This document shows positions 1-7,530 of a DNA stretch of 64,000 nt, one piece after another. The DNA lies in the NCBI RefSeq assembly GCF_002074055.1, contig NZ_CP014619.1:62001-126000 (forward strand), in the 5' to 3' direction. Origin of the DNA: Frondihabitans sp. 762G35 (GTDB lineage: Bacteria > Actinomycetota > Actinomycetes > Actinomycetales > Microbacteriaceae). The translations under genes and the position numbers were made by a program. The stretch's first letter is position 1, and every line of letters starts with the position of its first letter. The notes beneath the pieces were generated by a model that was given only the letters and a program-made list of their open reading frames with translations, was not told where the DNA came from and did not search any database.

Positions 1-1
1 C

Positions 2-493
2 AGTGACAAAAACCCCGTCAAGACCGTCTATGCGTCCCTCTGGGCCGAAGTGCGCCTCATCAGCGAAGACCCCACCGCGTCCACCGTCGGACTCCAGAAC
101 GTTCTGCGGCGCATCATCGAGTCGTACTTCCAGATTCTCGGTGGTGTCGACACGGCAGACATCGTTGCCCAGTTCAGCGGACATGAGAAAGTGCTATGTC
201 GCAGCCTTGTCTCCTGGGTCAACGCCGGTTCGCATTCAGTCTTCGACGACTTGCACTACAGCGAAACCGCCAGCACCGTCGACGCCAATCTCGCAGTCTT
301 CGAGCAGATTTTCCGCATCATGCACCAGCACGGCCATTACCAAATGATGATGGGCGAGTCGTTCGTAGACGACCCCGTTGATCCAGAAGCAACGGCCGAG
401 GAACGGGGCGACTCGATGGCCAACTCCAGCGGCGCCCCTGCGGCGCAGCCAACCGTACAGACCAGCCCGTCTTCGCAATCGTCCACGGGCTGA
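2..493 (+). CDS. AAA family ATPase, AAA_13 type, C-terminal part only
   Basis: The frame is open from the first complete codon, so the window contains only the last ~163 codons. The visible part has a GSHSVFDD segment followed by a helix-rich stretch ending HYQMMMGE. This resembles the C-terminus of AAA_13 ATPases, the large coiled-coil group that includes PrrC/RloC-like proteins; the Walker motifs would lie upstream. The final ~40 residues are a low-complexity Ser/Ala/Gln tail. Family members are often found in defence or restriction islands as the ATP-driven partner of a nuclease, and a PD-(D/E)XK-like protein is encoded 530 nt downstream. Family placement rests on remembered family features, not a search. 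Confidence 0.65.
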   Translation, partial: SDKNPVKTVYASLWAEVRLISEDPTASTVGLQNVLRRIIESYFQILGGVDTADIVAQFSGHEKVLCRSLVSWVNAGSHSVFDDLHYSETASTVDANLAVFEQIFRIMHQHGHYQMMMGESFVDDPVDPEATAEERGDSMANSSGAPAAQPTVQTSPSSQSSTG

Positions 494-530
494 GTCCGGC
501 GCAACCTGCGGGAGTGCCCAGCAGGAAGCC

Positions 531-632
531 GTGAAGCAGGCCTCCAAGCACATCGCCGACGCTGCTCTCCAAGTCGGCCGCGGCAAAATCACACTCCGTC
601 AATGGGCAAGACGAAAGGTCACAACCCGGTGA
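531..632 (+). CDS. Possible very small protein coupled to the next gene
   Basis: A 33-codon frame begins at GTG and ends in a TGA that overlaps the GTG start of the next gene as GTGA, the usual form of translational coupling. The peptide (VKQASKHIADAALQVGRGKI, then a basic tail) looks like an amphipathic helix. An AGGAAG lies only 2 nt before the GTG, which is too close for an ideal ribosome site. The frame stays open upstream to about 378, so it could also be a decayed extension of something larger. No function can be assigned, and it may not be a gene. Confidence 0.25.
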   Translation: MKQASKHIADAALQVGRGKITLRQWARRKVTTR

Positions 633-1021
633 ATAAAAGCGACTACCCCGAGGTCATCGAACTGGTTCGCGACTTGGCACGCGAACACGGAGGCATCGAC
701 TTCGATGACGTGCTCGAGGACATCTCAGTCGGCGGTAAAGGAGAACTCCTCGACCTTCTACGACGGCTCCGCCAAGAAGTGTTCCTCCATTCGCGGGGCG
801 CCGTGGCCCTGGTGACCGGGAGATACGCTCGCGTTCTCGACATGCCGGTTCCTCCATACATCGACATTGTTCGAGACTCCGATCCACGAATTGCGCCCAC
901 CGGCCCAAATGGGGCGGCCGTGGAAGGTAGCGCAGCCGCCGACGTGGCCGTCGCCGAACTCGACGACCTCATTCACGCGCTCGACAACGACACCGGCGAC
1001 AGTGCGGAGATGACGGTCTAG
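629..1021 (+). CDS. Hypothetical protein in ATPase/nuclease-like cluster
   Basis: This is a 130-residue acidic protein. I chose the GTG at 629 over the ATG at 602 because it overlaps the preceding stop as GTGA and removes a basic, gene-unlike leader. The N-terminal half (residues 1-60) is helical, with a LLDLLRRLRQEVF amphipathic segment. The C-terminus is rich in Ala/Asp and ends in an acidic helix. It follows the AAA_13-type ATPase and stops 3 nt before the nuclease-like gene, so the three are probably one transcript. I recognise no family. A partner or adaptor role in the cluster is inference from position only. Confidence 0.6.
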   Translation: MNKSDYPEVIELVRDLAREHGGIDFDDVLEDISVGGKGELLDLLRRLRQEVFLHSRGAVALVTGRYARVLDMPVPPYIDIVRDSDPRIAPTGPNGAAVEGSAAADVAVAELDDLIHALDNDTGDSAEMTV

Positions 1022-1024
1022 CCC

Positions 1025-1690
1025 ATGCCAACGCCACAGAAAGCCAACGTCATCGTCACCATCCGCAAAGCGTTCGCCGCGATGGGGGCTGCGTCCGATC
1101 CTTTAAAAAAGACCGGACCGGGGAAGATCTACGAGGCGTGGACCCTCGTTAACATCCTGGAGAACCTAAAGACGCAGGAAGGTGTGACGGTTGCCGTCCA
1201 CGGGGGTTCAACAATGCGCTTCAGAGCGGGTCATGGCCCCATCGACAAGCGTTTCACCTGGCTCGAATGCCAGAGCCGAACCCAGTCCTTCGAGATCTGG
1301 ACAGACATCGAAGTCCTCTCACTTAGCCACAACCGACGACCAGGAGCACCGACAAGCCCTGTCGATGGTGACATGCACGAACTCGACATCGTCGCCGTCG
1401 CCTCGGGCACCACTGGACATCCCCGCCACGACCAGATCCTCTGGGGAATCGAGTGCAAGCACACGACTTTCAGCAAGGCATTTCACCGGTCGATGCTCGG
1501 CATGCGACGGGAACTGAGCTTGTTCCGGGGCAACCCCCAGCGGACCGCGTTCACCAGATACCCGGCGGCGGACGTCGAATCAGACCCGCCGTCCGTCCTC
1601 ACCGCATTTTCGACCGACCGCACCGTCACTCGATTCCAACCGGCCGGCGACGCCTGGGACATCATCTACACGCACCTGCCTATGCCCTAG
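1025..1690 (+). CDS. Putative PD-(D/E)XK-fold nuclease
   Basis: The protein has 221 residues. A core in the middle third reads FEIWTDIEVLSL, then HELDIVAV, a loop, then ILWGIECKHTTFSKAF. An acidic residue on one strand followed by E-x-K on the next, then a helix, is the arrangement of the PD-(D/E)XK restriction-endonuclease fold (candidate catalytic residues are the Asp of ELD and the Glu/Lys of ECK). ATG 1025 lies just after the previous stop. Being next to an AAA_13-type ATPase suggests a restriction or abortive defence role, but no such system was recognised by name. The fold call is from motif reading only. Confidence 0.5.
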   Translation: MPTPQKANVIVTIRKAFAAMGAASDPLKKTGPGKIYEAWTLVNILENLKTQEGVTVAVHGGSTMRFRAGHGPIDKRFTWLECQSRTQSFEIWTDIEVLSLSHNRRPGAPTSPVDGDMHELDIVAVASGTTGHPRHDQILWGIECKHTTFSKAFHRSMLGMRRELSLFRGNPQRTAFTRYPAADVESDPPSVLTAFSTDRTVTRFQPAGDAWDIIYTHLPMP

Positions 1691-1789
1691 GTTGCTGGCG
1701 TCAAGGCCACGGACAGTTACGCAGCGCCTCGTCGACGAGGTGCGACAATCGGTACCGTTCAGGTCGCTGTCGGAGAAAGGGACTGGGGA

Positions 1790-2155
1790 ATGTTGGAGAC
1801 ACAAAACGACGAGTTCGACCGTCCAGTCGGAGGGCACGGAGCCACAATTCCCGTCCCCATCGCCCTGACGGAAGGGGCGGCGAACTATCTCCGGCACACC
1901 GCCTGTCGAAACTTCTTCCGCGAGCAAAGGGACCGGTTCGACATTCTGGGCGCCGGGACTGCAGCGGACGACCCAGTTTTCGACCAAGGCACGATGATGT
2001 TCTGCGACAGCAATGCCGACGCCATCCTCCTGCACGCTTTCGAGGTCGGCAGCGGCCACACCGCGCGACTCATCTATGACAACGCGGAGGGCGACATGGG
2101 TGTCCTTAGCTCCCGGTGCTTCCTCTATAACGACCTCGACCACCTCAGGAAATAG
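1790..2155 (+). CDS. Hypothetical protein at end of accessory cluster
   Basis: This is a 121-residue soluble protein with no signal peptide, membrane segment or recognised motif. The start ATG has a purine-rich ribosome site (GGAGAAAGG) about 10 nt upstream. It lies 99 nt after the nuclease-like gene on the same strand and before the IS3 remnant, so it may be the last gene of the same cluster. The sequence has three cysteines (in HTACRNFF, MMFCDSN and SSRCFLYN) and a beta-rich C-terminal half. Base composition is less GC-rich than the genes to the right, in keeping with acquired DNA. Function is unknown. Confidence 0.55.
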   Translation: MLETQNDEFDRPVGGHGATIPVPIALTEGAANYLRHTACRNFFREQRDRFDILGAGTAADDPVFDQGTMMFCDSNADAILLHAFEVGSGHTARLIYDNAEGDMGVLSSRCFLYNDLDHLRK

Positions 2156-2289
2156 AGACCGAAGTCCTCCTGAGCCGGGCTGGGGGGCCCGTCATCCGGC
2201 CCGTAGCGACAAGGGAAGCCGCGCTGGTACGAGGTCGACGTCGGCGAGCAGCCGAGCGTGGCGTCGGACGTTCTCGAGTAAAACCGTCG

Positions 2290-2660
2290 ACCGAAGCGAA
2301 TGATGAGCAGTTGAAGCGGTCTAACGAGATATTGAAGTCCGCCCGCGTGTTTCTCACGGACGAGCCGGGCCGTCCTGCGACAAGTGATCCGCTTCATCGA
2401 TCAGCTGAGACGGTCCTCGGGTGAAGGACGTTTGTCGGGTACGACGCCCGGCATTTCGCGGGCTCCTCCCGCCCGCTACTGCTCGGCGGCGAAAGAACGC
2501 CCGGCATCAGCCTGGCGACTACGGGCTGGCCACTCCAGAAGTCGCCAGGCTTCGCATTGATGACTATGGCGTCAAAGGATGAAGAACATGCACGCTCTCG
2601 TCTGCCGTCCGGGCGGGACGGTCAGCTAGGGACCAGACCGGACAATAACCGACAGACCCC
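2290..2660 (+). pseudogene. Degraded IS3-family transposase remnant (orfA end and orfB start)
   Basis: Frame from 2299 reads NDEQLKRSNEILKSARVFL, the conserved end of IS3 OrfA. A second frame from GTG 2384 reads VIRFIDQLRR, then APPARYCSAAKERP, matching the usual OrfB start (an IRFIDEHR-like helix, then an APSTYY-like segment). Further on, pieces of the OrfB YGVxGxRKMHAL...RDQT region are visible at about 2565-2650 in shifted frames with internal stops. The catalytic DDE part and the rest of the element are missing, so it cannot move. It lies between the accessory cluster and the gene-free stretch to its right. Confidence 0.75.
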
Positions 2661-2999
2661 TACCAAGTGTCGTCAGCACATTGCCTGGCTCCATTTACCC
2701 GCGGGATAGCCGTTACCGGAGTGGTGTACGTGACTAATGGGGAAGGAGTGGCAACGGTTAGCCGAAAAAATCCCACGGAATAGCCTCAAAAGTAGGTTCA
2801 CAAGTGCACTGTGCCGGCATGAGCCGCAAACAGGGTGGATGGGAAGTCTCACAAGCCACTCCTCAGAGACATGAAATCCGCGTGACTGTAGGGATGGGAA
2901 ATCTCAGGCAAGATCGTGGGATTTGCCTCTGACACGGCTCGGCGAGATCCCAGCAATTCATTGGCCTGCCGGTCTTTCTGCCAACAACCCACCAGCTTC
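2661..2999. other. Gene-free, lower-GC stretch, possible island border
   Basis: No credible gene in either strand. The DNA is clearly less GC-rich than the flanking chromosome and has several runs of A. Two near-identical 15-mers, GGATGGGAARTCTCA, start at 2837 and 2892 (55 bp apart). I checked for tRNA, tmRNA and SRP RNA features and saw none that fold convincingly. The position, between an IS remnant and a strong hairpin, would suit a recombination border, but no attachment core could be shown. Confidence 0.4.
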
Positions 3000-3031
3000 G
3001 AAGAGCCCCGACCTCGCGGTCGGGGCTCTTC
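3000..3031. terminator. Strong 14-bp perfect hairpin
   Basis: AAGAGCCCCGACC is followed by a TCGC loop and the exact complement, extended by one G-C pair. There is no long U-tract on either strand, but the stem is typical of actinobacterial terminators. No intact gene or RNA lies immediately upstream on the + strand, so it may be the leftover terminator of a gene or RNA displaced by the island. Confidence 0.7.
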
Positions 3032-3073
3032 TGTGTCTGTGCTCTCCTGTGTCTGTGCTCTTCTGTGTCTGTG
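3026..3073. repeat. Three tandem copies of a 16-bp unit
   Basis: The unit CTCTTCTGTGTCTGTG occurs three times head to tail with a single change in the middle copy. The first copy overlaps the 3' arm of the preceding hairpin, so the array seems to have grown from the hairpin's edge by slippage. Confidence 0.85.
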
Positions 3074-3112
3074 CCGCTGTCGCTGCCCGCTTCGCTCCGC
3101 GCCGCGCTCCGC

Positions 3113-3165
3113 GAGACTCCACGACTCGCCACTCACTTTCGCCAGAACGCGCCAAACGTGGAGTC
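3113..3165 (+). repeat. Family A dispersed repeat, copy 1
   Basis: It starts GAGACTCCAC, ends GTGGAGTC, and has the asymmetric core GACTCGCCACTCACTTTCG after the left arm. The core defines the + orientation used here. It is 30 bp from copy 2. Confidence 0.9.
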
Positions 3166-3195
3166 CGGCGGCGGAACGTCGCCCGCCCGCCCGGT

Positions 3196-3248
3196 GAGAC
3201 TCCACGACTCGCCACTCACTTTCGCGAGAACGCGCAAAACGTGGAGTC
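3196..3248 (+). repeat. Family A dispersed repeat, copy 2
   Basis: Nearly identical to copy 1, with the same left arm and core. The right arm is ACGTGGAGTC. Confidence 0.9.
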
Positions 3249-3675
3249 ATAGGCCACTTCAGCTGCCAGGGGCGATCGATCATGCCCACGTGCGCCGGGC
3301 TCCTGCTCTCGGCGTGGTGCACGGCAACCAGCAAGGATCTGTGCCTCGCGGCGCCCGCGTCGCCCTCGAATCCGGAGGTGGCCGTAGGGCTGAGGCGCCT
3401 CGTTCCGTGGACCGATAGCCTGCATGATGGCCTGCCCAACCCGACGCACCTCGTGCGATCGGGCGCTCCGACTGAAGGTGACCTCCTCTTGGTCGACTAT
3501 CAGGATCGAGGTTTCGTCAACCGTGCCTGCCGGGGAAAGCGCGATGCCTCGTGGTAGATCGAGAAAACCAGACATCTTCGGCCGGAGGAGAGCAGGGGGT
3601 GCACTCGGCGACCTCGACTGAGTCGTCGGATGCTCCCGGGAACCGCGCCGGTCCGCGCGAAAGATCGGCAACGCG
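3249..3675. other. Gene-free stretch before the broken TPR gene
   Basis: Frames are open on both strands, as expected at high GC, but none has a ribosome site, recognisable motif or natural codon pattern. A short leftward segment near 3430-3570 (GFLDLPRGIALSPAG, reverse strand) reads like protein but is not continued, so it could be decayed coding sequence. Nothing else seen. Confidence 0.4.
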
Positions 3676-4761
3676 TCACGAGCGCGCGGCCAGAATGGTG
3701 CTCCACTCGTACCAGTGCTTCTCGGCCCTCTTCTGGAGACTCGTCAGGACGGCGACGGTGAGGAGAAGGCCCCAGATGAAGTCCAGGTGCGGACCGATGA
3801 AGGCTGAGGCCGCGATGACGACGACACTCCCGATCATGAGCCCGACGATCGTTCGGAATCCTGGAGCGTCGCGGAAGGCACCTCGGAGATACGCCCGGGC
3901 GCTCGGCCCGGCCGCTTTCCCGAAGAGAATGACATAGCCGACCAGGAGGGCGAGCGAGACGCCGCTTCCGATCGCCGACGTCAAAAAGAGGGCATTAGAG
4001 CCGATGACCGCCCCGGACAGGGCGAGGAGATTGGTGACGACGGCGACCAAGGTCCGGAGGAGCGTGGTCGCCATGGATATCTTGCGGAACGTCGTCAGAG
4101 CGCCGAGAACGCTGATGAGCAGGTTCTGCCGAAGACGCGCGGAGTTCGGAACCTCCCGGAGTAGCGCAGTGAAGGCCCGCACCTACGGAACCGCTCTTCT
4201 CCGACCGAGATCGAGCGAGGCGAGGTTGGTCCTCGCGACGATCGATTGCGGGTCGATCCGGAGGGCCTCGCCGTACGCGGCACGAGCCTCGTCGGGTCTC
4301 CCGTCGCGCCAGAGGAAGTTCCCGAGCGTGATGTGCGTGGACGGGGAGAACGGAGCCAGAGTCACCGCCATCGTCGCGGACTTGCTGACGCGAGGACCCG
4401 TGTCGCCGGCGGCCAAGCCGACGACGACTCGGGTGATGTGGGCGTCCGGATTCTGCGGCGCCCTCTCGAGAGCCAGATCGGCCGCGACGATCGCCTCGTC
4501 GTGGTCGTCGATGGCGCTGTGCGCCTTCGCTGCGAGTTGGAGCGCCGACACGTCGTCAGGGTTCACGGCAAGAAGCCGGTACGCGGCACGAAGCGCCTCA
4601 GAGGAGTCGCCGTCCCGAAGGTGCGTCGCCGCGAACAGCCGCAGGGCGTCGACATCGTCGGGCTCCATCGCGAGGACCTTCGACAGAAGGCTGAGTGCCT
4701 CGACGGGACGATTGGCGTCGATCAGAAGTCGGGCGCGGGCGAGGTCAGTATTTTCAGGCAT
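3676..4761 (-). pseudogene. TPR and membrane-helix protein interrupted by an in-frame TAG
   Basis: From ATG 4761 the frame encodes ~192 residues of tetratricopeptide-type helix pairs (for example ARLLIDANRPVEALSLL and RPDEARAAYGEALRIDPQS), then hits TAG at 4183-4185. The same frame continues at once (VRAFTALLREVPNSARLRQN) as another TPR-like helix and then three or four membrane helices to 3676. The whole would be 361 codons without the stop. The intact continuation suggests a single substitution, not two genes, although a GTG directly after the TAG could allow re-initiation. It starts 8 nt after the end of the AAA+ ATPase frame, so the two form one transcription unit. Confidence 0.65.
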
Positions 4762-4769
4762 GGGGCGAC

Positions 4770-6017
4770 CTAGAGGCGCTTGACTTTCTTCAGGTACGCG
4801 CGCAGCTCGGCGTGCGTGCCGTCGTCCTCGCCGAACGTGACGACGTTCCGGGCGCTGTCCCGCCAGGGCCCTGTCGATGGCCGCACGTGAGACAGTGCCG
4901 AGTCGAGATCCTGCATTCCGATCATGCGGACGGTGCCGGTTCGGACGCTGTCGGTCATGGCGCTCTCCGCCGCCAGTTCGCACACGTAGGCGATGTCCGC
5001 GCCCTATAGTCCTGCGGAGTTCTTGGCGAGCCGTTCCGCGTTGATCCCCTCGATCGGACGAGCCGCGAGATGCGTGCGGAAGATCGCGGCGCGGGCTTCG
5101 ACGTCGGGTGGCAGGACGAGGAGGGTCCGGTCGAAGCGCCCCGGACGTCGGAGCGCAGGCTCGACGTCCCAGGGCTGGTTCGTGGCCGCGAGGACGAAGA
5201 CGTCGTCGTTGGTGGTGCTGACGCCGTCGAGTTCCGTGAGCAACTGATTCACGGTGCCGCGGAGGGCCGAACTGCGAGTCTGGCTCCGTCGCTGCCCGGG
5301 AGCGTCGATCTCGTCGATGAACAGGACGCAGGGCGACTGCCTCCGGGCGAGCTGGAAGGCCTCGTGGACGTTCTTCTCGCTATTGCCGATGTAGGCGTCG
5401 AGGATGTCGGAGAGTCCGACGGAGAGAAAAGACGCGCCCAGTTCTCCGGCGAGAGCCTTCGCGATGTACGTCTTGCCGCATCCGAGCGGTCCGTACAGCA
5501 GGAGGCCACCCCGGAGGCTCTTCCCGTGGAGCCGGCGGAGCTCCGGGTTCTTCAGTGGCTCGAGGAACGACGCCCGGAGACGCTCCTTCACCGTCGCCAT
5601 TCCGCCGACGTCGTCGAGCGTGACGCTCGGTCTTTCGGTGAGGACGAGGGGCGATTCCGGTTAGGACGTATCGTCGGTCTCGACGAAGGCCGGCTGAAAA
5701 AGATTGGCGACCTGGTCTTCCGCGCTGCCCCAGTCGAACGGCGACTCCTCGATCGGAGTTTCGGGCACCGGATCGGGATCCGCCGAGGGAGCGCTCGGAC
5801 GGCTCGATGGCGGGGAGAGGAGCCGGAGCATGACGGACCGCGCTCGGACGTTCTCGGGCTCGGTCGCCACCACCGCGGCGATGACGCTCACGGCCTCGTC
5901 CCGTTCGCCGGCGGCCTCGAGCAGCTCGGCGAGGTGCACTCGGAGAGCGATGTCCGCGGGCGAGGCGGCGACGGCACGCCTCAGCGCGTCGAGGAGAGGA
6001 TCAGTCTTTTCCGAATG
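4770..6017 (-). pseudogene. AAA+ ATPase (Vps4/SpoVK-like) interrupted by in-frame stops
   Basis: One frame holds an N-terminal helical repeat region, a linker, and a complete AAA+ module: entry motif DDVGGM, Walker A GPLGCGKT, Walker B CVLFIDEIDA, sensor AATNQP and arginine finger RRPGRFDR, then GADIAYVCELAAESAM of the lid. TAA at 5661-5663 cuts the linker and TAG at 5004-5006 falls between AGL and GADI, where family members have Ser or another small residue. A third stop, TAG at 6018-6020, stands exactly where a start codon would be expected; GTG 5939 is the first usable start in frame. There is no frameshift over ~1.25 kb and the active-site motifs are intact. Decay is the simplest reading. 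Confidence 0.7.
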
Positions 6018-6111
6018 CTAACCGCGCGGTCGGGCCGCTTCACGTTCCTGTGGCTCGTGTGTCGTGTCGCGCGGTTGTCGGTCATCCGGTGCCGTCGCCC
6101 GCCAGCACCGC

Positions 6112-6166
6112 GAGACTCCACGACTCGCCGCTCACTTCCGCGAAAACGCCCCAAACGTGGAGTCTC
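6112..6166 (+). repeat. Family A dispersed repeat, copy 3
   Basis: GAGACTCCACGACTCGCCGC left part and CGTGGAGTCTC right end. It lies just upstream of the broken AAA+ ATPase gene. Confidence 0.9.
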
Positions 6167-6574
6167 GCCACACCCGCCAGCATTCGCCGTAGGCGCGTTC
6201 GCGCCGCCGCGCTTAGACGGAACGGTCGACCAGCGGCCAGCGAATTCCCTCCCGGACCGGGACCCCTCCATAACCTGTGACGTTGGACCCAGGGCCTCAC
6301 GCTCGGGCGAGCGGGGAGCCGATCCGGTTTCCCCGGAGGGTGCGTGCATCCTGCCGGCCATCCCTGCCCGGCACCACGAAAGCTCGCCAACTGACCCCGG
6401 TCTCGACGACGCAGTGGTCCTTCTCTCTCGAGGAGCCCTCATCCCGATCCGCCCGACTAACGGCCGGTGACTCGGCTTCTGCTCGGCAAGCAGCTGATGC
6501 CACCAGGTTTCCAGCACTCGACGCCAACTCACGTCTGTTCCCACCAATACGCCACAGTGACATACCATGTATCC

Positions 6575-6679
6575 ATGTTCGGAAACCTCAATGTCGTCAT
6601 CGCCCTGGTCATCGTCATAGCCGTTGTGGCGCTGATCTCGTGGGGCTTGCAGTCTTTTCGAGCTCGCCGCCGCCGCTGA
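6575..6679 (+). CDS. Possible single-span membrane peptide
   Basis: A 34-residue frame from ATG 6575 has a short polar start (MFGNLN), about 20 hydrophobic residues (VVIALVIVIAVVALISWGL) and a strongly basic tail (FRARRRR). This is the topology of a small inner-membrane peptide with its C-terminus inside. It stands alone between the broken AAA+ locus and the next secreted protein. There is no clear ribosome site, so the call rests on the unusual hydrophobic-basic pattern. Function is unknown; stress or toxin-type small membrane proteins look similar. Confidence 0.45.
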   Translation: MFGNLNVVIALVIVIAVVALISWGLQSFRARRRR

Positions 6680-6762
6680 TTTGATACCTCCCGCGGGCGG
6701 ATGGCAGGCTCCCTGAATCGTCACTGGAATTTCTCCTTTGACATTTCATGAGAGGGATTGCA

Positions 6763-7446
6763 ATGACGCATCATTCACGCGCTTCGCGCACGATCACCGC
6801 TGCCCTGGTCGGCTGCGGCCTCGTAGGGACCGCTCTACTTGGAGCTGTACCCGCTGGCGCCGCCGAGGTCCACGTGCTCAGTGCGAGCGAGGAAGCGGCC
6901 GTGCGCACCACGATGAACGACGTGAACATCACCGCGGATGTGCAGGACCGGCTCATCGCCAAGCTGAACGCGGGCCAGCCGCTCGACTCGCAGACCGATG
7001 CGGCGCCGGTCAGCACGTCCACAGACGTCGACCGTGACGGCCTCACGCGGACCGTCGAAACGTTCGCGGACGGATCCCAGCGGTGGATCGAGACGAATAT
7101 ATCGGCCGCCGAAGACACGCGCGGTCTCAACCCGTCGAAGACAGGCTGCAAGAGTGCCAGCGGCTGGTACACCGGCTGCAAGATCGGTATCGCCGATCTG
7201 GTGAGCAACGCTGGTTTCTCCGTGGACTACACGGCCAACAAGGTGCGCGACGTCCGCGGCAGGTACTGCAACAACTCGGTGGGCGGGGCCTCGTGCAGCG
7301 CCTCCGTCAAGCGCGCAACGGCCTCGTCTGCCGGACCTGCGTGGGCTGAGCTCACGTTCACCGCCGGTATCGGCCCGATCGGTAACGTCGCCTCCGGCGC
7401 GTTCGGGATCCGAGTGAGCGGCACCAGCGCCTCCCTGTACGGGTAA
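6763..7446 (+). CDS. Secreted protein of unknown function, four cysteines
   Basis: A Sec signal peptide covers about residues 1-34 (MTHHSRASRTI, hydrophobic core, then AGA). I prefer ATG 6763 to ATG 6748 because AGAGGG stands 7 nt before it. The mature part is ~190 residues. Its C-terminal half has GCKSASGWYTGCK and RYCNNSVGGASCSAS, four cysteines that could form two disulphides, and is rich in Gly/Ser/Ala beta-like sequence. There is no lipobox, anchor or catalytic motif. It appears to be a single-gene unit, convergent with the next gene. An exported antimicrobial or surface role is possible but unsupported. Confidence 0.75.
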   Translation: MTHHSRASRTITAALVGCGLVGTALLGAVPAGAAEVHVLSASEEAAVRTTMNDVNITADVQDRLIAKLNAGQPLDSQTDAAPVSTSTDVDRDGLTRTVETFADGSQRWIETNISAAEDTRGLNPSKTGCKSASGWYTGCKIGIADLVSNAGFSVDYTANKVRDVRGRYCNNSVGGASCSASVKRATASSAGPAWAELTFTAGIGPIGNVASGAFGIRVSGTSASLYG

Positions 7447-7530
7447 GCCACCCACTTGGCTAGAACAGCGTCGGCACACCGCACCGGGGCGCAGGAGCCG
7501 CGGACCGACGCGGGCCCGGGGCTCCTGCGC

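Noticed and set aside
378-530. Extension of the small gene at 531 back to about 378
   Set aside because: The upstream part is in a different frame from the well-supported ATPase C-terminus and reads as an Arg/Pro-rich shadow.
2661-2999. Possible tRNA, tmRNA or SRP RNA at the island border
   Set aside because: No cloverleaf, CCA-ended acceptor stem or tmRNA landmarks could be folded. CCACCAGC before the hairpin looked suggestive but has no matching 5' arm.
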